From Terriglobales bacterium (GTDB taxonomy: Bacteria > Acidobacteriota > Terriglobia > Terriglobales > Acidobacteriaceae), in NCBI GenBank assembly GCA_015655365.1, contig JAATFE010000337.1, positions 1 to 5,612 on the forward strand: a stretch of DNA of 5,612 nt, in the 5' to 3' direction. The notes beneath the pieces are model-generated. The model was not told the DNA's origin. It saw only the letters and a program-made list of their open reading frames with translations, and did no database searches. The first letter of the stretch is position 1. Each line of letters starts with the position of its first letter. A program made the position numbers and the translations under genes. This document shows positions 1-4,400 of this stretch, one piece after another.

Positions 1-990
1 GATGCCCCAGGCCAGCGAGTAGGTGAAGAAGGCCGATCCTGACACCTCGGGCAAATCGTAAGCGTCCGGATCGAGCAGTCCGCTGCGCCACAACCCGTCC
101 TTGCCCTGGATAGCGGCGATTCTCTGCGCCATCTCCTTGTACTGGGCAATGTATTTGGGCCGTGTCGGGTAGTCCTTCGGCATCTGCTCCAGCACCCGCG
201 CAAAGGCGCCCATCACCCAGCCGTTTCCGCGCGCCCAGAAAATCTTCTGGCCGTTGGCCTGCTTCTGGGTAAAGTAGCGGCTATCGCGGAAGTAGAGGTG
301 CTCCGCCGGGTCGTAAAGGCTCGCCGAGGTCTCCCACCACTCTTTGTCCATGTAGTCCAGGTAGCGCCTGTCGCCTGTCGCGGTAGACATTCTGGCCAGC
401 ACCGGCGGCGCCATGAACAGCGCGTCGCACCACCACCACAGCAGCTTGTTGGGATCGTCCTGACGAGCCAGCAACCGATCCAGATTCGCCTTCGTGTTCT
501 CGATTTTCTTGGGGTCGCGCTTTTCGAGGTACAGATCCATGTACGCCTGACCCAAGGCCATATCGTCGGCATGAGGGAAGCGCGTATTGACCAGCTTCCA
601 GTCGAAGCCCTGCGCCATGTTCACCACCGCATCGCGATACCGCGGATCTCCCGTCGTCTTGGAAGCAGCAAGAAATCCCTCATACAGGGGAGCGTAGGTC
701 CACTGCTGATTGAAGGTTTTTTCTACCTGCCCCAGTTGCCAGTCCGCCACCTTGTGAGCGACCTTGCGAATCGCCGCGTGAGTCAACTCGGGGGATAGAT
801 CCTTGGCCAAGGGGCCGGGATCGTCCGGCGAATCGCCAGAAGCAGCCCGATCCACGGTCACCGGAGCCGCTGCCGGAGCTTGCGCCTGAGGAACCTGGGC
901 GCTTGCCGTCAGCCCAGCCAATCCAGCGACGATTGCGAGCATCCGCAAATTCCGCCACACGTTTTCTTTCACGCTGATACTTGCTGTCAT
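1..990 (-). CDS. Secreted GH88/GH105-family unsaturated glycuronyl hydrolase (C-terminus cut by left edge)
   Basis: Reading the minus strand from 990 gives 330 codons without a stop, running off the left edge. The start at 990 has AGGA six bases upstream. An in-frame ATG at 1005 lacks a good ribosome site, so 990 is preferred. Residues 1-31 form a signal peptide: K8/R13/R16, then a hydrophobic MLAIVAGLAGL stretch and an ASA-Q cleavage site at 31/32. An Ala/Pro-rich linker follows to about residue 60. The rest matches the GH88/GH105 alpha/alpha barrel family: QWTYAPLYEGF near 95-105, HADDMALGQAYMDLY from H140, WWWCDALFMAPP with D189, FWARGNGWVMGA from F251, and EVSGSAFFTYSLAWGI at the edge. 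In the B. subtilis family member YteR two aspartates act in vinyl-ether hydration; D142 or D143 and D189 are the likely equivalents by analogy. The family removes 4,5-unsaturated uronyl residues left by polysaccharide lyases, which fits the lyase gene next door. Probably a few dozen C-terminal residues are missing. Family assignment is firm; GH88 versus GH105 and the substrate are inferred. Confidence 0.92.
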   Translation of the reverse strand, partial: MTASISVKENVWRNLRMLAIVAGLAGLTASAQVPQAQAPAAAPVTVDRAASGDSPDDPGPLAKDLSPELTHAAIRKVAHKVADWQLGQVEKTFNQQWTYAPLYEGFLAASKTTGDPRYRDAVVNMAQGFDWKLVNTRFPHADDMALGQAYMDLYLEKRDPKKIENTKANLDRLLARQDDPNKLLWWWCDALFMAPPVLARMSTATGDRRYLDYMDKEWWETSASLYDPAEHLYFRDSRYFTQKQANGQKIFWARGNGWVMGAFARVLEQMPKDYPTRPKYIAQYKEMAQRIAAIQGKDGLWRSGLLDPDAYDLPEVSGSAFFTYSLAWGI

Positions 991-996
991 GTTTTT

Positions 997-1000
997 TCCT
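997..1000 (-). promoter_or_regulatory. Ribosome binding site deciding the start of the GH105-type gene
   Basis: On the minus strand AGGA lies six bases (AAAAAC) before the ATG at 990. The alternative ATG at 1005, five codons earlier in frame, has only a weak GAAGA in front of it. The spacing therefore favours 990. Confidence 0.6.
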
Positions 1001-1017
1001 GTCATTTTGTGTCTTCG

Positions 1018-1045
1018 ATAATTAGGTTGAACACCAGATCGGCAA
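1018..1045 (-). promoter_or_regulatory. Candidate promoter of the GH105-type gene
   Basis: On the minus strand TTGCCG (1045-1040) is followed after 16 bases by AATTAT (1023-1018). Each matches the sigma-70 hexamer at four of six positions. It lies about 28 bases before the ATG at 990 and overlaps the 20-bp inverted repeat at 1038-1057. It is weak by sequence alone; the position and the overlap with a palindrome are the reasons to list it. Confidence 0.3.
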
Positions 1046-1057
1046 AGCAGTGCCGAT
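1038..1057. repeat. Perfect 7-bp inverted repeat, ATCGGCA-N6-TGCCGAT (candidate operator or leader stem-loop)
   Basis: ATCGGCA at 1038-1044 and TGCCGAT at 1051-1057 are exact reverse complements separated by AAGCAG. Outside the arms G37/T58 could add a wobble pair. The element sits 48-67 bp upstream of the GH105-type start and overlaps the candidate -35 box of that gene. This is where a dimeric repressor would bind; a 5' leader hairpin is the alternative. The repeat is seen directly; the role is inferred. Confidence 0.5.
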
Positions 1058-1062
1058 TGAGC

Positions 1063-1076
1063 TTAAACTTCGCTTA
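1063..1076 (-). promoter_or_regulatory. Shared upstream motif, TAAGCGA-NN-TTTAA type, copy 1
   Basis: The minus strand reads TAAGCGAAGTTTAA. A near copy, TAAGCGATTTTTAA (12 of 14 identical), lies at 4186-4199 in the other divergent region, in the same orientation. The two sit 73 and 84 bp upstream of the two minus-strand genes. On the plus strand this copy is part of a tandem, CTTAAACTTCG followed by CTTAATGATTCG (1062-1084). Tandem direct repeats are a common target form for OmpR-type winged-helix proteins. The role is inferred only. Confidence 0.3.
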
Positions 1077-1251
1077 ATGATTCGCGAACCGGTCAGCCGT
1101 TCGGTCTGCATAATGTTTAGTGCGCCGCGCGCATCGTAGTAGGGCCGAAGGGCCATAATACATGAGCTTTTGCCATGCATGCTGTGAAATAGGGCCGCCA
1201 ATCCTGGTGTTTGCCCCAAGAGAGTGCGGATCTCTCCGTCAATGGGCGGGT

Positions 1252-1262
1252 TGATTCAATCA
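1252..1262. repeat. Odd palindrome TGATT-C-AATCA
   Basis: Perfect five-base arms around a central C, in the middle of the divergent intergenic region. A related sequence, CGATTCGATCG at 1394-1404, matches it at 8 of 11 positions. This could be a half-site pair for a dimeric regulator; short palindromes like this also arise by chance. Confidence 0.25.
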
Positions 1263-1287
1263 CGCTCGTATTGCAACGCCGCCTTTC

Positions 1288-1299
1288 ACGTTTGACACA
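1288..1299 (+). promoter_or_regulatory. Shared 12-mer ACGTTTGACACA, copy 1
   Basis: The same 12 bases recur exactly at 4147-4158, upstream of the GH2 gene, in the same orientation. This copy ends 271 bp before the lyase start; the other ends 242 bp before the GH2 start. It contains TTGACA, but no acceptable -10 box follows at 16-18 bp in either place. A protein-binding site is therefore more likely than a -35 box, if the match means anything. Confidence 0.35.
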
Positions 1300-1393
1300 A
1301 TCGCTTGCGGCTTCGAGGCTGCCGAATTCAGATCCAACGGGGCTTGCGGAATGTGTGGAATTATCCGATTGAAACCACCCCGGAAGTTTCTAT

Positions 1394-1404
1394 CGATTCG
1401 ATCG
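1394..1404. repeat. Imperfect palindrome CGATTCGATCG, next to ATCGATTCGAT
   Basis: Overlapping symmetric sequence: ATCGA-T-TCGAT at 1392-1402 is a perfect odd palindrome, and CGATTCGATCG at 1394-1404 resembles the palindrome at 1252-1262. It lies about 170 bp upstream of the lyase start. Possible second operator; low certainty. Confidence 0.2.
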
Positions 1405-1439
1405 CACCTCGCGAGAGAGCGTGCGCCAAATGTGACAAA

Positions 1440-1453
1440 CGGTAAGTCACTTG
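1440..1453 (+). promoter_or_regulatory. Shared motif CGGTAAGTCACTTG, copy 1
   Basis: It matches CCGTGAGTCACTTG at 4221-4234 at 12 of 14 positions and in the same orientation. In both intergenic regions it follows the ACGTTTGACACA 12-mer. Here GTCAC at 1446-1450 is also the right arm of a GTGAC-N9-GTCAC inverted repeat starting at 1432. Confidence 0.3.
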
Positions 1454-1478
1454 AATGTTCTTGCATCGGAGCGATAAG
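1451..1478 (+). promoter_or_regulatory. Candidate promoter of the lyase gene
   Basis: TTGAAT (1451-1456) and GATAAG (1473-1478) are 16 bp apart; each matches the sigma-70 hexamer at four of six positions. Transcription from here would begin near 1485 and give a leader of roughly 85 bases before the ATG at 1571. That agrees with rejecting the ATG at 1481. Weak by sequence alone. Confidence 0.25.
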
Positions 1479-1553
1479 GTATGCAAGCTTTGAAAATTGC
1501 ATTTAGCATTGTCCGAAGAATGCGCAAAATATTTTTGAATCGAAGCCAAAAAC

Positions 1554-1561
1554 AGAGGAAG
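1554..1561 (+). promoter_or_regulatory. Ribosome binding site of the lyase gene
   Basis: AGAGGAAG lies in an A-rich stretch, ending nine bases before the ATG at 1571. No comparable site precedes the in-frame ATG at 1481, where the preceding bases read GCGATAAGGT. This supports 1571 as the start. Confidence 0.55.
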
Positions 1562-1570
1562 AAGCGCCTG

Positions 1571-2770
1571 ATGACTGCACTCGACAGAAGAATGTTCTTG
1601 AAAGCGGCCACGGTGGCCGGATGTTCGACGGCCGCTGGTTTGGCCTGGGGTTTACCCCATCCTGCAAAGCAACTCGACGCGTTCCGGACGGTATCCGCAA
1701 CGGATCGCAAGCGAATTCTGGAGGCCGGCGACCGCTACCTTTCTCAAGCGCCTCTCACCATTACCGCCTTTCCCACCAAGCGCAGTGCGGGCGGGTTGCA
1801 CGATTTCTATTCCCAAGCCGACTATTTCTGGCCCAACCCGAAAAATCCCGATGGCCCCTACGCCAACCGCGACGGGCAAAGCAATCCAGACAACTTCAAC
1901 GATCATCGCAAGGTGATGGTCGCGCTTTCGATCCAAATGCCGGCCCTGACCGCTGCCTGGGTCCTCACCGAGGATCCTCGCTATGCGCAGAAGGCCTGCG
2001 ATCACCTCCGCGCCTGGTTTGTCACTTCTGAAACCCGCATGAATCCCAACTTGATGTTTTCCCAGGCGATTCAAGGCGTTTCTACAGGCCGCTCCATCGG
2101 CATTATCGACACACTGCATCTGGTGGAGGTGGCTCGCGCCGCCAGCTTCCTCACGCCCAAAATGCTCGGCGCAGCGGACAGCGCAGCGGTCAAGGCGTGG
2201 TTCGCCAGCTATCTCGACTGGCTCTGCAACAGCGAGCGCGGAAAAGGCGAACGCGACACACAAAACAATCACTCCATGTGTTGGGCCTTGCAAGCCGCGG
2301 AGTTTGCGCGCCTCTCCGACAACAATGCGGTCCGCGAAGAGGTCTATCGCCGCTACAAAGAGATCCTGCTGCCCGATCAACTGGCGGCCGATGGCTCGTT
2401 TCCAAAGGAGTTGGCGCGCACCAAGCCCTACAGCTATTCCATCTTCAACTTCGATGTGATGGCCGGTCTCTGCCAGTCGCTCAAAGGACTGGCACCCGAT
2501 CCGCCAGCTTTCAAGCTCCCGGACGGACGCGGCCTCTCAAAAGCCGCAGAGTTCATCTATCCCTTTCTCAAAGACAAAGGCGCCTGGAAGTGGGCCAAGG
2601 ACGTGGAGCACTTCGACGCCCTGCCGGTCCGCTCGCCGGGCTTGCTCTTCGCCGGGCTGGCCGCTCATGAGGAGAAGTACATCGATCTATGGAAGACGCT
2701 GAATCCGGATCCCACGGACAAAGAGGTCATCCGCAACTACCCCATCCGTCAACCGCTTCTTTGGGTTTAG
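1571..2770 (+). CDS. Tat-exported alginate-lyase-family polysaccharide lyase
   Basis: 399 residues from the ATG at 1571; an in-frame ATG 30 codons earlier would add a very basic stretch ahead of a typical Tat signal, so it is not used. The signal is DRRMFLKAATVAG (R6, R7) with a short hydrophobic region to about residue 27. The body resembles the alginate lyase family PF05426, an all-helical toroid: a DFYSQADYFWPNP segment with Y85 to P88, an NDHRKV segment, long helices, then NNHSM at N232-H234 and ELARTKPYSYSIFNFD with R283, Y287 and Y289. In PL5 alginate lyases a His, an Arg and a Tyr catalyse beta-elimination, with the Tyr some 54 residues after the His. H234, R283 and Y287/Y289 keep this order and spacing, so I infer they are the active site. 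Polysaccharide lyase family is not settled: PL5 or a PF05426-related family such as PL38 (glucuronan lyases) are possible. C18 sits in VAGC, a weak lipobox. The gene converges on the next one with an 18-bp gap. Confidence 0.85.
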   Translation: MTALDRRMFLKAATVAGCSTAAGLAWGLPHPAKQLDAFRTVSATDRKRILEAGDRYLSQAPLTITAFPTKRSAGGLHDFYSQADYFWPNPKNPDGPYANRDGQSNPDNFNDHRKVMVALSIQMPALTAAWVLTEDPRYAQKACDHLRAWFVTSETRMNPNLMFSQAIQGVSTGRSIGIIDTLHLVEVARAASFLTPKMLGAADSAAVKAWFASYLDWLCNSERGKGERDTQNNHSMCWALQAAEFARLSDNNAVREEVYRRYKEILLPDQLAADGSFPKELARTKPYSYSIFNFDVMAGLCQSLKGLAPDPPAFKLPDGRGLSKAAEFIYPFLKDKGAWKWAKDVEHFDALPVRSPGLLFAGLAAHEEKYIDLWKTLNPDPTDKEVIRNYPIRQPLLWV

Positions 2771-2788
2771 AGCCTGAACGAGGAAAAA

Positions 2789-4102
2789 CTACCAGACGTG
2801 GACGGCGACGATCGACGGCGCACCGGTCTTGCCGTCCACGACACTGACCTTTAAAACCGCCTCAATATTGTGGGTTCCAAAGTCTTTTCCTGCCCGATCG
2901 CGAAGCAATTGCATGTAGTGGGGACTGGAAACGAACTGCGCCGCGGCCTCGGTGCCGTTGCGGCCCAATCCGGCCAGCACCACCACCCAACCGTCGGTGG
3001 TCGCATCGCGGAACCTCGCTACCACAGCGTAATCGTCCGCGCTCGAATACCCTTGCGACCTGTCGCGTACCCACTGTGCCTGCGGATCCTGACTGTCGAC
3101 GATCGATTCAACCGGCTCTGGCGTGAAATGGATGCGCTGCGACTGAAGCAAGCGCATCGCCCACTGGTTGTTGTAGCCGCCCAGCAGCACCACGGAGTGT
3201 TCGCGGAGTTCCGTCAGCGGCGTTGAGGGAGAAGAGAGCAGTTGGGTTGTGCCACCGGTCCGCTCCAGCACACCGGTAATCTGAGTGATCGCGGAAGCTA
3301 TCTGCATAGAAACAAACGGATAGGCGCTATCCTTGCCGGCCGTAATCACGCCAGAAAAGTTGTTTTGCTGAAAGACCACGCCGCCCGTGCAGATCAGCAC
3401 CGAGCGCTGGTCGCGCAACACCGGTTTCCAAAAGTCGTTCACCGCCGCTTGCGGTTCATCGATGCCGCGTGTCAACCAGAAGCCGGAAAAAATGGCGATC
3501 AAGGCCATCGCAACCAAGATGGCAGCCAAGATGCCGCGTTTAAATGCTTTGGATCGCACCGTCGCAGTGCTCGCGGCACCCTCGGCCTGCGTGTCCGCAG
3601 GGGACGCTCCCCCCGCTTCGGCCAAAGAGGATTCCGGGGTTTCTTCCCCCGGATATCCATGGTTTTCGGAGTCGGATTGATGGCCGGCTTGGAAGCCTGC
3701 ATGCTCTCCATGCGCGGCGGATTCGTCGTGCTCGGGCAGGAATTCGGGGATGTAGGATCCCGCTGGTAGTGAAATTCGGATTCCGGTGTTGCGCTTCGAC
3801 TCGGAATAGTAGAGCAAAAGCCGCTTGCGGACTTCGCCTGCGGTGTACCGCACCACCGTGTCGCTATTGGTGTCGAAGGTGGGAGGCCGATCAAAGACAT
3901 CCACACCGATGGTTCGTTCTTTCAATAGATCCGACCGGCCAGCCAAAGTGTTCTCAACAATGTACTTGAGCAGGGCAGGATAGCGCTTGCTGTTGCAAAA
4001 ATGGGGGCTGGTCAAAATCTCATGCAACTCGCGCACGATGGATTCGTGGTCTTGCCTAGTCTGTGGCTGCCAGGGGTCGCGGGTTCCATTGGGTCTGCTC
4101 AT
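2789..4102 (-). CDS. Acidobacterial membrane-anchored putative sensor/regulator, one transmembrane helix
   Basis: 437 residues; the ATG at 4102 has AAGAAG four bases upstream. Four parts can be seen. Residues 15-122 form a soluble module with LLKERTIGVDVFDRPPTFD (59-77), VVRYTAGEVRKRL (83-95) and RISLPAGSYIPEF (109-121). Related modules head many acidobacterial and some alphaproteobacterial signalling proteins, including adenylate cyclases. Residues 123-180 are a low-complexity, acidic, Ser/Ala/Gly/His-rich linker. Residues 190-210 are a single hydrophobic helix preceded by RSKAFKR, so the N-terminus is predicted cytoplasmic. Residues 222-437 are an extracytoplasmic domain starting DFWKPVLRDQRSVLI, with VVLLGGYNNQWAMRLL (304-319), DDYAVVARFRDATTDG (356-371) and a final VVDGKTG...AVHVW. 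I recognise this C-terminal family as typical of Acidobacteria but know no function for it. The VVRYTAGEVRKRL helix resembles the recognition helix of OmpR-type winged-helix proteins, so a ToxR-like regulator is possible but unproven. Confidence 0.8.
   Translation of the reverse strand: MSRPNGTRDPWQPQTRQDHESIVRELHEILTSPHFCNSKRYPALLKYIVENTLAGRSDLLKERTIGVDVFDRPPTFDTNSDTVVRYTAGEVRKRLLLYYSESKRNTGIRISLPAGSYIPEFLPEHDESAAHGEHAGFQAGHQSDSENHGYPGEETPESSLAEAGGASPADTQAEGAASTATVRSKAFKRGILAAILVAMALIAIFSGFWLTRGIDEPQAAVNDFWKPVLRDQRSVLICTGGVVFQQNNFSGVITAGKDSAYPFVSMQIASAITQITGVLERTGGTTQLLSSPSTPLTELREHSVVLLGGYNNQWAMRLLQSQRIHFTPEPVESIVDSQDPQAQWVRDRSQGYSSADDYAVVARFRDATTDGWVVVLAGLGRNGTEAAAQFVSSPHYMQLLRDRAGKDFGTHNIEAVLKVSVVDGKTGAPSIVAVHVW
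2797..2840 (-). terminator. Hairpin at the convergent gene ends, possible terminator of the minus-strand gene
   Basis: CGTGGACGGC at 2797-2806 and GCCGTCCACG at 2831-2840 are exact reverse complements, a 10-bp GC-rich stem extendable by a G-T and an A-T pair, with a loop of about 20 bases. It lies inside the last codons of the minus-strand gene. On that strand a run of five T residues follows at 2788-2784, just past the stop codon. Being within coding sequence and with a gap before the T run, it is an imperfect intrinsic terminator at best. No T run follows on the plus strand. Confidence 0.3.
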
Positions 4103-4146
4103 TTGGCTTCTTGGATGATACTCGTCCTTTCCAAATCAATTCAAGG

Positions 4147-4158
4147 ACGTTTGACACA
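4147..4158 (+). promoter_or_regulatory. Shared 12-mer ACGTTTGACACA, copy 2
   Basis: Exact copy of 1288-1299, same orientation, ending 242 bp before the GH2 start and lying about 45 bp upstream of the divergent membrane protein gene. See copy 1 for the comparison. Confidence 0.35.
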
Positions 4159-4185
4159 GAACAGACTCCGCTCACAAGTCGCACA

Positions 4186-4199
4186 TTAAAAATCGCTTA
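4186..4199 (-). promoter_or_regulatory. Shared upstream motif, TAAGCGA-NN-TTTAA type, copy 2
   Basis: The minus strand reads TAAGCGATTTTTAA, starting 84 bp or more upstream of the membrane protein start; copy 1 at 1063-1076 occupies a similar place before the GH105-type gene. A further short likeness, GCGAACC, follows on the plus strand after both copies (1084-1090 and 4211-4217). Confidence 0.3.
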
Positions 4200-4220
4200 C
4201 ATTTGGCCCGGCGAACCAAA

Positions 4221-4234
4221 CCGTGAGTCACTTG
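4221..4234 (+). promoter_or_regulatory. Shared motif CCGTGAGTCACTTG, copy 2
   Basis: 12 of 14 bases match 1440-1453. It includes GTGA-G-TCAC (4223-4231), a perfect nine-base odd palindrome. It lies 167 bp upstream of the GH2 start. Confidence 0.3.
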
Positions 4235-4390
4235 TCAGCGCCATTCTGCGGGCAGAGGATGGCCCTTCTTCAATGAGGGGATGTGAGCCCGTGCCTTGGG
4301 TTTGACTGGACCTCAATGGCTTCGATGGGAGAAAGCACCCTGCGAACCCAAAAAACAGAGCAGCAGGAACGCAATCGCTGCCTTCCGGAA

Positions 4391-4396
4391 AGAGGT
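4391..4396 (+). promoter_or_regulatory. Strong ribosome binding site pointing to a TTG start
   Basis: AGAGGT, inside GGAAAGAGGT (4387-4396), is followed after four bases by TTG at 4401. No ATG or GTG lies at a usable distance in the GH2 frame. The next in-frame ATG (4428) would fall inside the Tat motif, after the two arginines, and has no such site. This decides the start. Confidence 0.65.
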
Positions 4397-4400
4397 CCAC

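Larger units (their letters stand above)
991..1570. other. Divergent intergenic region between the GH105-type gene and the lyase gene
   Basis: About 580 bp with no recognisable protein. The small ORFs here have poor starts and no family likeness. It holds the inverted repeat at 1038-1057, a CTTAA..TTCG tandem at 1062-1084, odd palindromes at 1252-1262 and 1394-1404, the 12-mer ACGTTTGACACA at 1288-1299, and a GTGAC-N9-GTCAC arrangement at 1432-1450. A small hairpin GAGAG-N7-CTCTC lies at 1220-1236 and another, GGCC-GAAG-GGCC, at 1143-1154. The length is generous for two divergent promoters, which suggests layered control. No tRNA, riboswitch fold or insertion sequence end was recognised. Confidence 0.6.
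4103..4400. other. Divergent intergenic region between the membrane protein gene and the GH2 gene
   Basis: 298 bp without a recognisable gene. It contains the second copies of three motifs seen in the 991-1570 region: ACGTTTGACACA (4147-4158), TTAAAAATCGCTTA (4186-4199) and CCGTGAGTCACTTG (4221-4234, containing the perfect odd palindrome GTGA-G-TCAC). No convincing sigma-70 promoter was found for either gene; TTGACT at 4302-4307 has no -10 partner. The GH2 reading frame is open from 4287, but only the TTG at 4401 has a strong ribosome site. Confidence 0.5.

Noticed and set aside
298..798. 166-codon open frame on the plus strand
   Set aside because: It is antisense to the GH88/GH105-type gene, whose conserved motifs fix the true frame.
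1022..1219. 65-codon minus-strand open frame in the divergent region
   Set aside because: It begins with TTG without a ribosome site, its product matches nothing known to me, and it runs over the candidate operator and motif sites.
1292..1297. TTGACA as a -35 box here and at 4151-4156
   Set aside because: No acceptable -10 hexamer follows at 16-18 bp in either place (GAGGCT and ACAAGT at 17 bp).
1431..1451. CRP-like site, TGTGA...TCAC
   Set aside because: The arms are 11 bp apart rather than the 6 bp of CRP-type sites.
1481..1570. N-terminal extension of the lyase from the ATG at 1481
   Set aside because: It would place 30 basic residues before a standard Tat signal, lacks a good ribosome site, and overlaps the candidate promoter. 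The ATG at 1571 has AGAGGAAG upstream.
1613..1624. VAGC lipobox at residues 15-18 of the lyase
   Set aside because: The cysteine falls inside the hydrophobic region only 11 residues after the twin arginines, earlier than usual for Tat lipoproteins. It was kept as a note, not a call.
1652..2380. 242-codon open frame on the minus strand, antisense to the lyase gene
   Set aside because: It lies wholly inside the lyase gene, resembles no family, and is explained by the GC-rich codon pattern of the opposite strand.
3242..3769. 175-codon open frame on the plus strand
   Set aside because: Antisense shadow of the membrane protein gene; its product is Arg/Gly/His-rich without any recognisable domain.
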